Made by a program: the position numbers and the translations under genes. A stretch of 64,000 nt of DNA from CAYFRC01 sp050946115 (GTDB lineage Bacteria; Bacillota; Clostridia; Christensenellales; Aristaeellaceae), in the NCBI GenBank assembly GCA_050946115.1, contig JBMNUF010000004.1:62001-126000 (forward strand), written 5' to 3'. A model generated the notes under the pieces. The model made no database searches, was not told the origin of the DNA, and saw only the letters and a program-made list of their open reading frames with translations. Shown here one piece after another: positions 1 through 9,000 of this stretch (positions within the stretch are counted from its first letter, which is position 1; each line of letters opens with the position of its first letter).

Positions 1-626
1 AGGTTCGTGATGACGCCGATCTTGTCCTTGACCTTCGCGCCGCCCAGGATCGCGACGAACGGGCGCTCGGGGTTGGAGATCGCCTTGCCCATGACATCGA
101 GCTCCTTGCCGATCAAGAAGCCCGCGACGGCGGGCAGATATGCTGCGATGCCCGCGGTGGATGCATGCGCGCGGTGCACGGTTCCGAACGCGTCGGAGAC
201 GTAGATTTCCGCAAGGGAGGCGAGCTGCTTGGCGAACTCGGGGTCGTTCTTCTCCTCTTCGGGCATGAAGCGCACGTTCTCCAGGAGGATCGCGCGGCCG
301 GGCTTCACTTCGGCGGCGAGCTTTTTCGCATCTTCGCCGATGACGTCCTTGGCGAGTACGACCTCAAACCCGAGCTTTTCGGAGAGGCTCTTCGCGACGG
401 GCGCGAGGGAATACTTCATGTTGAATTCGCCCTTGGGGCGGCCCAAGTGGGAGCACAGGATCAGCGCGGCACCCTGATCCAAGAGATATTTGATGGTCGG
501 GAGCGCTGCGTCGATGCGCGTCTCGTCGGTAATGTTTTTGTTCTCGTCCAGCGGCACGTTGAAATCGCACCGGACAAATACCTTCTTGCCCTTGACATCG
601 ATGTCTCGAATGGTCTTCTTATTCAT
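1..626 (-). CDS. pgk: Phosphoglycerate kinase, N-terminal part (cut by window edge)
   Basis: Glycolytic enzyme that transfers phosphate from 1,3-bisphosphoglycerate to ADP in the cytosol. The visible N-terminal 208 residues carry the family signature KVFVRCDFNVPLD near residue 15, the CSHLGRPKG substrate loop near 60, and LLENVRFMPEEEKNDPEF around 112. The start is the ATG whose complement lies at 624-626, preceded by GAGGAG on the minus strand. The remaining C-terminal nucleotide-binding half lies outside the window. It is divergent from the ecf operon; the 199-base gap carries no other gene. Confidence 0.97.
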   Translation of the reverse strand, partial: MNKKTIRDIDVKGKKVFVRCDFNVPLDENKNITDETRIDAALPTIKYLLDQGAALILCSHLGRPKGEFNMKYSLAPVAKSLSEKLGFEVVLAKDVIGEDAKKLAAEVKPGRAILLENVRFMPEEEKNDPEFAKQLASLAEIYVSDAFGTVHRAHASTAGIAAYLPAVAGFLIGKELDVMGKAISNPERPFVAILGGAKVKDKIGVITN

Positions 627-825
627 GTGGCACACTCCTCTTGATCGATTTCCGCAGAAACGCAAAAATTGTCGCTCCTACGGGAATAATATACAGCAAC
701 AATGTTAATCTGTCCAGCGATTCTCTTTATTTGACGGGAGAATGCTGGATATTTAACGTTTCGGCTGGTATGATTGTCATACACAGAATCGATCGGGTAC
801 CCCGTAAAAAGATTCCGGAGGAAAA

Positions 826-1653
826 ATGAACATCGTAGAAGTCAAAAACGTATCCTACAGCTATCCGGGCGCACAGGCGCGCGCGGTAAACAATGTAAGC
901 TTTGAGGTAAAAAAAGGCGAATTTGTCGCGATCGTCGGGCACAACGGCAGCGGAAAATCGACGGTTGCGCGCATGCTCAATATGCTGATCGTGCCGGACG
1001 AGGGCGAGATAACGATCGCGGGAATCCGAACGGGTTCGGAAGAAGCGGGCTGGGACGTGCGAAAAAAATGCGGCATGGTCTTTCAGAATCCCGATAACCA
1101 GCTCGTCGCGACGGTCGTGGAGGAGGACGTGGCGTTCGGGTTGGAAAACCTCGCGCTGCCGCCGCAGGAAATCCGGCGCCGCGTGGCGGACGCCTTAGCG
1201 GTCGTCGGCATGACGGACTTTGCCGACCAGCAGCCGTATATGCTCTCGGGCGGGCAGAAGCAGCGCATCGCGATCGCGGGCGTCATCGCGATGCGGCCGG
1301 AGATCATCGTGTTCGACGAGGCGACGGCGATGCTCGACCCTTCGGGGCAAAAGAGCATCATGGACATCGCGCTGAAGCTCAACCGCGATGAGGGCATTAC
1401 CGTCCTATGGATCACGCATTTTATGGAGGAAGCGACGCGCGCGGATCGGATCCTCGCGATGGACGACGGCGCGATCCGCCTGACGGGCGCCCCGAAGGAT
1501 TTTTTCCGGCAGGTCGATCTGATTCGGGATATAGGGCTCGACCTCCCCGAAATGGCAAAGCTCGCCCTGCTTCTCCGAGAAAAGGGCATAGACCTTCCGG
1601 ACGCGATCCTGTCCGTGGATGAAATGGCGGTGGCTGTATGCCGATTGAAATAA
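826..1653 (+). CDS. ecfA1: Energy-coupling factor transporter ATPase EcfA1
   Basis: First ATPase of an ECF-type vitamin/micronutrient importer; it powers a shared EcfT membrane unit that pairs with substrate-binding S components. Seen: Walker A GHNGSGKST at about residues 38-46, Q-loop FQNPDNQ near 85, signature LSGGQKQR near 142 and Walker B IIVFDEAT near 162, in a 275-residue protein of normal length. The start follows GGAGG at 818-822. Its 3' end overlaps ecfA2 by 16 bases, so the three ecf genes form one operon. No S-component gene is adjacent, so the substrate cannot be told; group II ECF modules serve several S components encoded elsewhere. Confidence 0.95.
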   Translation: MNIVEVKNVSYSYPGAQARAVNNVSFEVKKGEFVAIVGHNGSGKSTVARMLNMLIVPDEGEITIAGIRTGSEEAGWDVRKKCGMVFQNPDNQLVATVVEEDVAFGLENLALPPQEIRRRVADALAVVGMTDFADQQPYMLSGGQKQRIAIAGVIAMRPEIIVFDEATAMLDPSGQKSIMDIALKLNRDEGITVLWITHFMEEATRADRILAMDDGAIRLTGAPKDFFRQVDLIRDIGLDLPEMAKLALLLREKGIDLPDAILSVDEMAVAVCRLK

Positions 1654-2501
1654 AAAACCTCACCCACACCTATATGGCGGGCAGCCCCTTTCAGGCGACG
1701 GCGATACGCGATGTTTTGCTTTCCGTGCGCGACGGGGAATTTATCGGGCTCATCGGTCACACGGGGAGCGGGAAATCCACGCTCATCCAGCACATGAACG
1801 CGCTGCTTTTGCCGACGAAGGGGAGCGTGCTCGTCTACGGCATGGACATCGCCGAAAAAGCGAACCATAGGGACATCCGCCGCAAGGTGGGGCTCGTGTT
1901 TCAGTACCCCGAGCACCAGCTTTTCGAGGAGACCGTTTTGAAGGACATCGCGTTCGGCCCCAAGAACATCGGGCTGTCGGAGGAAGAAGCGCTGCAAAGG
2001 GCGCGGGAAGCCGCGATAACGGCGGGGCTTTCGGAGGACCTCTTCGAGAAATCGCCGTTTGAACTTTCGGGCGGGGAAAAGCGGCGCGTGGCGATCGCGG
2101 GCGTATTGGCGATGGAACCCGATACGTTGATTTTGGACGAACCCGCCGCCGGGCTCGACCCGAGCGGGCGCGGCGCGATGCTGGCGCTCCTGAAAGAACT
2201 GCACGAAAAGGGGAATCTCACGCTCATCATGGTGTCCCACAGCATGAACGACGTTGCGGAAATGTGCTCGCGCATCATCGTGATGGATCGCGGGCGCATC
2301 GCGATGGACGGCACGACCGACGAGGTGTTCCGCCACGCGCGGGAACTTTCGGACATGGGGCTGGGCGTGCCGGACACGGCGCTCCTCGGCGAAAAGCTGC
2401 GCAAGATGGGCTTTGACCTTCCGGACAACCTCTGGCGGCTCAACGACATGGCGGAGCAGATCGCCGCAGTGCTCGCAAAGAAAGGGGGGCGCGGGGAATG
2501 A
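1638..2501 (+). CDS. ecfA2: Energy-coupling factor transporter ATPase EcfA2
   Basis: Second ATPase of the ECF module; in this family EcfA1 and EcfA2 form a heterodimer. The 287-residue protein has Walker A GHTGSGKST, Q-loop FQYPEHQLFEETV (the extended form usual for EcfA2), signature LSGGEKRR and Walker B LILDEPAAGLDP. The start ATG lies inside the end of ecfA1, and the stop overlaps the ecfT start by 4 bases (ATGA), indicating translational coupling. Confidence 0.95.
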   Translation: MPIEIKNLTHTYMAGSPFQATAIRDVLLSVRDGEFIGLIGHTGSGKSTLIQHMNALLLPTKGSVLVYGMDIAEKANHRDIRRKVGLVFQYPEHQLFEETVLKDIAFGPKNIGLSEEEALQRAREAAITAGLSEDLFEKSPFELSGGEKRRVAIAGVLAMEPDTLILDEPAAGLDPSGRGAMLALLKELHEKGNLTLIMVSHSMNDVAEMCSRIIVMDRGRIAMDGTTDEVFRHARELSDMGLGVPDTALLGEKLRKMGFDLPDNLWRLNDMAEQIAAVLAKKGGRGE

Positions 2502-3286
2502 CGAACATTACGCTCGGCCAGTTTTTCCCGGGCGATTCGCCCGTCCACAGGCTCGACCCGCGCACCAAGCTCCTGTTCACGGTCGCGATGATCGCAAACG
2601 TGTTTTTGGCGAGCACGGCTTGGGGGTATCTGATACTCGCAGCGTTCATCGTGGGGGCGACCGTGCTCTCGCGCATATCGCTGAAATTCCTCGCCAAGGG
2701 GCTGAAGCCGATCCTCTTTATCGTCATTTTCACGTTCGTATTGAACGTGCTGTTTGCGACGAGCGGGAACGTGCTGTTTGCGTGGGGGATCATCTCCGTG
2801 ACGGATCGCGGCATCGTGACCTCGATCTTCATGGCGGCGCGGTTGATCCTACTCGTGTGCGGAACGCAACTTCTGACGCTCACGACCTCTCCCATCGCGC
2901 TCACGGACGGCATGGAGATGCTGATGGCGCCGCTTGCGCGCATCGGCTTTCCCGCGCACGATCTGGCGATGATGATGTCGATCGCGCTGCGCTTCATCCC
3001 GACGCTCCTGGAAGAGGCGGACAAGATCATGAAGGCGCAGACCGCGCGCGGCGCGGACTTTTCCAGCGGCAACCTCATCGCGCGGGCGAAGGCGATGGTG
3101 CCGCTGCTCGTGCCGCTGTTCGTCGGCGCGTTCCGCCGCGCGGACGAGCTCGCGCTCGCGATGGAGGCGCGCTGCTATCGCGGTGGCGAAAAGCGCACGC
3201 GCATGAAGGAATTGCGCTTTACCGCCCTCGACCTGTACCCCGCCATCGCCATGACCCTGCTCACTGCGGCGTGTGTGGTGCTATAA
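2498..3286 (+). CDS. ecfT: Energy-coupling factor transmembrane protein EcfT
   Basis: Membrane scaffold of the ECF importer that transmits ATPase movement to the S component. The 262-residue protein opens with the typical segment SPVHRLDPRTKLLF, has several hydrophobic membrane spans, and carries the ARGADF coupling motif near residue 185. It overlaps ecfA2 by 4 bases. In many Bacillota truA follows ecfT; here the operon ends and an AT-rich island begins, which suggests a rearrangement or insertion point. Confidence 0.94.
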   Translation: MTNITLGQFFPGDSPVHRLDPRTKLLFTVAMIANVFLASTAWGYLILAAFIVGATVLSRISLKFLAKGLKPILFIVIFTFVLNVLFATSGNVLFAWGIISVTDRGIVTSIFMAARLILLVCGTQLLTLTTSPIALTDGMEMLMAPLARIGFPAHDLAMMMSIALRFIPTLLEEADKIMKAQTARGADFSSGNLIARAKAMVPLLVPLFVGAFRRADELALAMEARCYRGGEKRTRMKELRFTALDLYPAIAMTLLTAACVVL

Positions 3287-3645
3287 GTAGTTACGAGAGA
3301 ATCAATTTCCTCCGCGCACGGCGCCTTCTAACGCAATTTCATAAAATACCTTGCAATCTAGGCGACAGAGGTAGTATAATACAAGCATGAAAAGACATAT
3401 GTCTCTGAGATGCTGAAAGGGATTGGGGAGATGCCAAAAGACTCGATAATGGGAGTCGGCAGGTAGCAGATAACCAGTGACAGCTCAATTTGTGTCTTTC
3501 AAAACTCTAAAAAGTGGAATTACGGGTTTCAGAAACGAAGTATGGTGTTCAAAAAGAAAATCCTTACAATGACAAACTGATTATGAGTTAAAATGTGGTA
3601 TTTCATCCTATGGGGGATGGTTTATAATAAATTGGGAGGCTGCTT
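3287..3645. other. Intergenic region entering the AT-rich island
   Basis: This 359-base stretch has no convincing gene. It holds a good promoter at 3351-3380, only very short open frames, and a weak GACTC/GGAGTC inverted repeat near 3442-3460. Composition becomes AT-rich from about 3.5 kb. The downstream gene has its own ribosome-binding site at about 3635. Confidence 0.5.
3351..3380 (+). promoter_or_regulatory. Sigma-A-like promoter upstream of the island gene
   Basis: TTGCAA at 3351-3356, an 18-base spacer and TATAAT at 3375-3380. The same TTGCAA-18-TATAAT arrangement recurs at 13771 and 16156. It probably drives the island gene at 3646, with a leader of about 260 bases. Confidence 0.6.
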
Positions 3646-4798
3646 ATGAATAACAATCTATTCGACGCGTTCAGGAAAGACACACGGTATAGCTATTATG
3701 GTATCGATATTAATCCTTGCGAGCTATTCTGTCAAGGAGAGCTGCTACCGTTTTATTAGTGAGCACTATGAAAAAGGAGAAAAAGGTCAGGCGCTTTCCT
3801 TTCCGTTTAAAGATAAGTATAAGAAAAATGGCAAACATCAGCATACTGTCTCTCTTTATCTGATGGGACTTATATTAAAACGAACGTTTACTTGTATGAT
3901 AAAAAGCAAATTAGGCGAGTTTATTGACGATCTGAGTGAGTGGTATTCCTATGAGTATACATGGTATCTTACGTGCTTGTATCACGATGCTGCAAGCTGC
4001 ATTGAACAAAACGACTGCGAAACCCCGCAATCCTTGTGTGGCTTTTTAAATAAAATGGATATCCGATATTATCCAGGTATGCCGTGTTTTCTGGGACATA
4101 GAGTGAAGGCTCCCTTGCGGTTTTCTCGGGATGTTATTTCTGCGTATTATAATTACAGAAGAGAAATAAATAAAAGTCAAGAACATGGGATTATAGCAGG
4201 CTATTTGCTTTATGATAAATTATTATATGATTTCAATAGCTATACAGAAAAGGGGACATTGCTATGCAATGGCGTTTATACAGATAGAAAAAAGCATCTG
4301 GATTGTCGTTTTTCTCATATAGATCATTTCGAATATATTGCCGATGCAATCATCTGCCACAACATATGGTTGTGTACAAAGGAGACGGATATAAAGAATT
4401 ACAAGAAATATGGTCTAAATAAACTAATTGTAAAATCGAATGGGGATAAACTGAGTATCGATAAATACCCTCTGCAGTTTCTTCTCTGTTTGCTGGACAC
4501 TATTGAGCCGATAAAGCGGTTTGACAAATTACCACCCGAAGAAGTTCTAAAGAATATCTCGCTAGAGGATATTTCTCGTCAAGAGGATAAAAAAAGGGAA
4601 TATACATTGCGGTTGAAATGGACGAGTAAGATTGAAAAGCAGGGTGTTTTTTCGAGATGGCGGGATTCAATTTTAGATATGGAATCGTGGTTGAATGTTA
4701 AAGTATCCCCCTGTAGATGTGATGGGGATGAGTGTTTTGTTGACATTCAAATATCAACTAGACGGCGTTCACCACATAGTACCATGCCCCGGAAATAG
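3646..4798 (+). CDS. HD-domain-like protein of unknown function, frameshifted, in an AT-rich island
   Basis: I do not recognise a named family. An ATG at 3646 with a good GGGAGG site opens a frame reading MNNNLFDAFRKDTRYSYYG that stops at a TAG at 3757-3759, just after a TTTT run at 3751-3754. Removing one T from that run joins it directly to the long frame that continues to 4798, giving a single protein of about 383 residues. The open frame without repair starts at ATG 3698. HD-hydrolase-like spacing is visible: HQHTVSLYL, then CLYHDAAS, then EHGIIAGYLLYD and ICHNIWLC, so a metal-dependent phosphohydrolase fold is a reasonable guess but not shown. Codon use is strongly AT-rich unlike all neighbours, which suggests horizontal transfer. 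It may be a pseudogene, a programmed frameshift or a sequencing error. Confidence 0.6.
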
Positions 4799-4935
4799 TT
4801 GTTGCGTATGTTGTGCCACGTTGGAAATGGGAAACGCAAGAGCAGATGTCGAAGTGGTTACGGAAACAAGCTAAAGGGACTCGATTGCTTGAAACGATAT
4901 GCACAGCGATGAAAGCTATCTATCAAACCGTCAAG

Positions 4936-4971
4936 GAACCCACGCACCAAGGGGTGATGCGTGGGTTCTTT
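4936..4971 (+). terminator. Hairpin terminator after the island gene
   Basis: Perfect 11-base stem, GAACCCACGCA at 4936-4946 against TGCGTGGGTTC at 4958-4968, followed by T residues. It sits between the plus-strand island gene and the end of the minus-strand siroheme reductase, and may serve both. The bases between 4799 and 4935 show no convincing gene. Confidence 0.7.
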
Positions 4972-4992
4972 GACGTTCGGGAGTCTCCGTAT

Positions 4993-5922
4993 TTAGCCTT
5001 TGAGCAAGGGCGCGGCAAGAATTTCCTCTTTCCTGTCGAGCAGGCCGTTCGTTGCCAGCGCGGCTTCGAGCGCGTCGGTGCCTAGCCTGTCGATCGCGGC
5101 GCCCAAGCGCTCCTTCACATACGCATTTTCTTTGAACCACAGGAGCACCTTCAGTACGACGGTGGGAACCTCGGACTCCTTGAACGTGCGGGAGAGGAGC
5201 GTCCCCATGCGCTGCTTTTTGCCCCACGTTCCGCCGACGAAGACGCGGCAGACGGATTCCGTCTCCTTCGGCACCGCGCCGAAGGGGCATTTGCCGACGC
5301 AAACCCCGCAATTCGTACATTTGCTTTCATCGATGAAGGCCTTGCCGTCCACGAAAGATACCGCCCCCGGCGGGCAGCACTCCAACACGGCGCACTTCTT
5401 GCAGCCCCGGCAGAGCGCCGAATCGAACGAGAACGCCTTGCAGCCTTCCACGCCCACGTCGTTCAGGCTCGGTTTCATACAGCTGTTCGGGCAGCCGCCG
5501 ACGCCGATCTTGAACTTGTGGGGGAGCTTGACATCGCCCATACCGATGTAGAAGGTATCGTATAAAACCTTGGCGAGCGCCTGCGTATCGATATTGCCGA
5601 ATACGCAGGTCGTCCCCTTGCAGGCGGTGATGGGGCGCACCTTGTCGCCCGTGCCCCCGAAGGAAAGCCCGCGCTCCGCCATGAATCGCTCCGCCTCGCA
5701 AATCTTGTCGAACGGAATCCCGAGGATTTCCGCCGCGAGGCGCGCGGTGAAGATCACCTTGCCGTTGCCGAATTTGTCCGCGCATTCCGCGACGGCGCGA
5801 AGTTCGTCCGGCGTGAACAGGCCCGCAACCGTCACGATCCTGCCGGAGAAGCACTCCGTTCCCCTGTTCAGCAGAAAGCCCCTGCCCTTTACACTCTTAA
5901 TCTGCTCGTTTGAAATACCCAC
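4993..5922 (-). CDS. Siroheme/4Fe-4S nitrite-sulfite reductase domain protein with ferredoxin domain
   Basis: Small anaerobic reductase of the nitrite/sulfite reductase superfamily (AsrC/Dsr-like), predicted to use siroheme coupled to a 4Fe-4S cluster. Seen: an N-terminal ferredoxin-like half-domain, cluster/siroheme cysteines in CKGTTC and GGCPNSC, then two 4Fe-4S binding segments CRGCKKC and CTNCGVCVGKCP. Start choice: a TTG at 5982 is also in frame, but it lies at the edge of the divergent promoter at 5986-6014 and has no ribosome site, whereas GTG 5922 follows AGGGAAGG; I prefer 5922. The physiological substrate (sulfite, nitrite or other) cannot be decided here. Confidence 0.85.
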   Translation of the reverse strand: MGISNEQIKSVKGRGFLLNRGTECFSGRIVTVAGLFTPDELRAVAECADKFGNGKVIFTARLAAEILGIPFDKICEAERFMAERGLSFGGTGDKVRPITACKGTTCVFGNIDTQALAKVLYDTFYIGMGDVKLPHKFKIGVGGCPNSCMKPSLNDVGVEGCKAFSFDSALCRGCKKCAVLECCPPGAVSFVDGKAFIDESKCTNCGVCVGKCPFGAVPKETESVCRVFVGGTWGKKQRMGTLLSRTFKESEVPTVVLKVLLWFKENAYVKERLGAAIDRLGTDALEAALATNGLLDRKEEILAAPLLKG

Positions 5923-5985
5923 ATTCTGCACCTTCCCTGTTTCGTGATTGTCTGTCCGATTCGTGTCGTTTTCCTGCCGCAAGGA

Positions 5986-6014
5986 TTGACACGCACTTGG
6001 CGCTGCGGTATAAT
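5986..6014 (+). promoter_or_regulatory. Promoter of the iron/cobalamin-type ABC operon
   Basis: TTGACA at 5986-5991, 17-base spacer, TATAAT at 6009-6014: a consensus sigma-A promoter 72 bases before the lipoprotein gene. Confidence 0.8.
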
Positions 6015-6085
6015 GAAAAACGGCATTGGATTACAATATCCATACTATCACTGCATGTGGCGCATGTCAAGAATTTCGGAGGCGT

Positions 6086-7027
6086 ATGATGAAAAAAACT
6101 TTGCGAATCATGGCGATACTGCTAGCGGTATGCCTTTCCTGCGCCGCGTTGGGCTGTGCAGCGGAAGAGAATATGGCTATCTTTACCGACGCGCTCGGAA
6201 GGAGCGTTGCGATAGAAAAGCAGCCCGAACGGGTGGCGGCGCTGATCGGCAGCTTTGCGGAAACGTGGGTGTTGTCGGGCGGCTCCGTATGCGCCGCAGT
6301 CGAGGATGCGTGGGACGATTTCGACCTTGCACTTTCCGACGCGGTCAACATCGGCGGTGCGCACTCCCCGAATTTGGAACTGCTCCTCTCCGCAAACCCC
6401 GATTTCGTGCTCGCGAGCGCCTCGACCGCATCCAACGTCGAGATGCTGGAAGTCCTCGAAAGCGCGGGAATCGTCGTCGCGTATTTCGATGTGGACGATT
6501 TTGCGGACTACCTTAACATGCTCGACGTATGCACCGACATCACCGGAAGAAAAGACCTGTATGAACAAAACGGGCTGCGCATCCAGGCGCAGATCGAGGC
6601 CGTGAAAGCCGAATTTGCGTCGCGGGCGCTGCCCAAAAGCGAGCGGACGGTGCTGCTGCTGCGCGCCGCCTCCGGCTTTGTGAAGGCGAAGGGCAGCGAG
6701 GGGACGATCCTCGGCGAAATGCTCGCGGACCTGGGCTGCATCAACATCGCCGACAGCGACACATCGCTCCTCGAAACGCTGAGCGTCGAGAGCATCATCC
6801 GGCAGGAGCCGTACCGCATCTTCGTCGTGACCATGGGCGACGATGCCGAAAAGGCGATGGATACCCTTCGCCGCATGATGGACGAGAACCCCGCGTGGGG
6901 AACGCTCGAAGCGGTTCAAATGGGCAGGATGCACGTCATGGATCGGAAGCTGTTCCACACCAAACCGAATGCCAAATGGGCGGAGGCATATGAAAAACTC
7001 AGCGAAACTCTGCTTGGCGGAAAATAA
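6086..7027 (+). CDS. ABC transporter substrate-binding lipoprotein (iron siderophore/heme/cobalamin type)
   Basis: Extracellular receptor of a FecBCD/BtuF-type importer. The start at 6086 follows GGAGG at 6078-6082. A signal peptide ends in a lipobox ALGCA, so the mature protein is probably lipid-anchored. The body shows the periplasmic-binding type III pattern: a DALGRSVAIEKQPERVAAL segment, then an NPDFVLAS strand, and a C-terminal MGRMHVMDRK segment. The downstream permease starts 38 bases inside this gene. The ligand cannot be assigned from sequence alone; an iron complex, heme or corrinoid are all plausible. Confidence 0.88.
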   Translation: MMKKTLRIMAILLAVCLSCAALGCAAEENMAIFTDALGRSVAIEKQPERVAALIGSFAETWVLSGGSVCAAVEDAWDDFDLALSDAVNIGGAHSPNLELLLSANPDFVLASASTASNVEMLEVLESAGIVVAYFDVDDFADYLNMLDVCTDITGRKDLYEQNGLRIQAQIEAVKAEFASRALPKSERTVLLLRAASGFVKAKGSEGTILGEMLADLGCINIADSDTSLLETLSVESIIRQEPYRIFVVTMGDDAEKAMDTLRRMMDENPAWGTLEAVQMGRMHVMDRKLFHTKPNAKWAEAYEKLSETLLGGK

Positions 7028-8012
7028 AGTGCGGTGCCTGTATGCCGCAGGCATTCTGTTTCTTGCGATTTCTGCACTGCTCGGCATCCTGCTCGGAAGT
7101 ACGAATCTTTCCCTTTCCGAGATTATAGACGCGCTGCGAAGCGGCTTTCATTCCTCGGCGGGCGCGCGCATTTTCGCATACGTCAGGCTGCCGCGAACGC
7201 TGGCGTCCCTCGTGTGCGGCGCGGCGCTCGCCGTTTCCGGCGCGGTAATACAGGGCGTGCTCGCGAACCGCCTCGCGTCGCCGAGCGTGATCGGCGTGAA
7301 CGCGGGCGCGGGGCTTGCGGTAACGCTCTGCGCGGCGCTCGGGGTGTTCGGAGGCTGGCAGTTGTCCCTGTTTTCGTTCCTCGGCGCGTTTGCCGCGGTG
7401 ATGCTGGTAAGCCTCGGCGCGAAAAAATGGGGCGCTTCGCGCGGCACGGTCATTCTAATCGGCGTCGCGATGAACAGCCTGTTGGGCGCTTTTTCGAGCA
7501 CCATCACCACCTTCCTCCCCGAAGTCAACGTGATGAGCAACGACTTTAAGGTTGGGGAGTTTTCCGCCGTTACCTATCAAAAGCTCGTTCCTGCAGCTCT
7601 CCTCATTGCGATGGCGATCGCCATTTTGCTCACTCTGCACAACGAACTGGACGTTTTGACCTTGGGCGACGAAAGCGCCAAGGGGTTGGGGCTCAACACA
7701 TCCCTGATGCGGACCTTGTTCCTGCTCCTTGCGGCGCTGCTTGCGGGCTGTGCCGTAAGCCTCGCTGGGCTTTTGTCCTTCGTGGGGCTGTTGGTTCCGC
7801 ACGCGGTTCGCCGCGCAGCGGGGAATACATCCTCGCGCGTCTTGGGGCTGTGCGCGCTGTACGGCGCGGCCTTCGTCTGCCTGTGCGACACCGTCGCGCG
7901 AACGGCGTTTTCTCCGTATGAGATTCCGGTCGGCATCACCATGGCGTATCTCGGCGCGCCCTTCTTCGTGTTCATCCTGATTCGGGGCAGGGGAGGGCGC
8001 AGCCGTGATTGA
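6990..8012 (+). CDS. FecCD-family ABC transporter permease
   Basis: Ten-helix-type permease of the BtuC/FecCD family moving iron complexes or cobalamin through the membrane. Seen: RLPRTLASLVCGAALAVSGA (the family's first conserved block) and GLLSFVGLLVPHAVRR near residue 250, the contact region for the ATPase. The start at 6990 follows CGGAGG directly and overlaps the binding-protein gene, indicating coupled translation. The 340-residue length is normal. Confidence 0.94.
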   Translation: MKNSAKLCLAENKVRCLYAAGILFLAISALLGILLGSTNLSLSEIIDALRSGFHSSAGARIFAYVRLPRTLASLVCGAALAVSGAVIQGVLANRLASPSVIGVNAGAGLAVTLCAALGVFGGWQLSLFSFLGAFAAVMLVSLGAKKWGASRGTVILIGVAMNSLLGAFSSTITTFLPEVNVMSNDFKVGEFSAVTYQKLVPAALLIAMAIAILLTLHNELDVLTLGDESAKGLGLNTSLMRTLFLLLAALLAGCAVSLAGLLSFVGLLVPHAVRRAAGNTSSRVLGLCALYGAAFVCLCDTVARTAFSPYEIPVGITMAYLGAPFFVFILIRGRGGRSRD

Positions 8013-8760
8013 ACTGAAAGACATCTCCGCGGGGTACGGAAAGAACATCGTCCTAAGGGGTGTTTCCGCATCTTTCAAAAAGGGGAAGCTGACGGCCATC
8101 GTCGGCGTAAACGGATGCGGAAAGAGTACGCTTCTGAAAGCGATCCTCGGCATTTTGCCGTTGACCGGCGGCGTAATATCCATCGACGGGAAAATACTCG
8201 GCGACATGAAGCGAAACGAAATCGCCCGAAAGGCCGCGTACCTCGCTCAGGGGAAGAACACGCCGGATATGACGGTAGAACAGATGGTGCTTCACGGGAG
8301 ATTTCCGCATTTAAGCTACCCGAGGCGCTATACGGCGCGGGACCGCGAGATCGCCGGTTCGGCGATGGAGCAGGCAGGCGTCGCGGAATATGCGCGCGAG
8401 CCGCTGCATGCCCTCTCCGGCGGTATGCGCCAGAATGCCTATATCGCGATGGCGCTCGCCCAGGATACGGAGTACATCCTGCTCGACGAACCGACGACCC
8501 ATCTGGACATCGTCCATCAGCTCGGACTCATGCGGATGCTGCGTGCGCTCGCGGACGGCGGCAAGGGCGTTCTCGCCGTGATGCACGACCTGCCGATCGC
8601 CTTCGAGTTTTCGGACGAGGTGCTCCTGCTGCATGAGGGGCATGTTGCCATACAGGCGGCTCCCCAAGCGGTAAGCCGTTCCCCCTTCATTTCGCGCGTG
8701 TTCGGCGTGGAACTGACACAGCCGCAGGACGGGAAGCAATACCATTACCGATGGGGATAG
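8005..8760 (+). CDS. ABC transporter ATP-binding protein (FecE/BtuD type)
   Basis: ATPase of the same importer. Walker A GVNGCGKST near residue 35, signature LSGGMRQNAYIAMA near 134, Walker B YILLDEPTTHLDI near 154 and the switch histidine in VMHDLPIA. It overlaps the permease by 8 bases. The start is GTG (GTGATTGAACTG). A terminator follows at once. Confidence 0.94.
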   Translation: MIELKDISAGYGKNIVLRGVSASFKKGKLTAIVGVNGCGKSTLLKAILGILPLTGGVISIDGKILGDMKRNEIARKAAYLAQGKNTPDMTVEQMVLHGRFPHLSYPRRYTARDREIAGSAMEQAGVAEYAREPLHALSGGMRQNAYIAMALAQDTEYILLDEPTTHLDIVHQLGLMRMLRALADGGKGVLAVMHDLPIAFEFSDEVLLLHEGHVAIQAAPQAVSRSPFISRVFGVELTQPQDGKQYHYRWG

Positions 8761-8761
8761 A

Positions 8762-8795
8762 AAAGGAGCTGCCGTTTCTTTGGCAACTCCTTTGG
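8762..8795. terminator. Terminator between ABC ATPase and rubredoxin genes
   Basis: Stem AAAGGAG at 8762-8768 with CTCCTTT at 8787-8793, extended by TGCC/GGCA with one mismatch. It lies between convergent genes and could work in both directions. Confidence 0.7.
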
Positions 8796-8814
8796 GGAAA
8801 ATCCGCTTTCCTAA

Positions 8815-8970
8815 TTAAAGCTCGATGAAGGCATCCTTGCCGAGGCCGCAGACCGGGCAGAGCCAATCTTCGGGGATATCCTCAAAAGGCGTGCCGGGCG
8901 CGATGCCGTTGTCGGGATCGCCGATGGCGGGGTCGTAGATATAGCCGCAGGGACATTCAAACTTGGTCAT
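8815..8970 (-). CDS. Rubredoxin with a C-x-C first cluster motif
   Basis: Small iron electron carrier, 51 residues, usual in anaerobes for superoxide and peroxide reduction. The second iron site is standard (CPVCG near residues 39-43). The first reads FECPCGYIYDP, i.e. Cys6-Pro-Cys8, one residue shorter than the classical C-x-x-C. The start at 8970 follows AGGAGG on the minus strand; longer in-frame starts have no ribosome site. The middle segment GDPDNGIAPGTPFEDIP is typical of the family. Confidence 0.93.
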   Translation of the reverse strand: MTKFECPCGYIYDPAIGDPDNGIAPGTPFEDIPEDWLCPVCGLGKDAFIEL

Positions 8971-9000
8971 GATGATAACCTCCTGATCGATATCATTGTA

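Noticed and set aside
1083..2336. 417-codon minus-strand frame across ecfA1 and ecfA2
   Set aside because: Crosses two well-supported overlapping genes on the other strand and shows no domain.
4813..5085. 90-codon frame after the island gene
   Set aside because: It runs through the hairpin at 4936-4968 and into the minus-strand reductase; the first part may be debris of the island.
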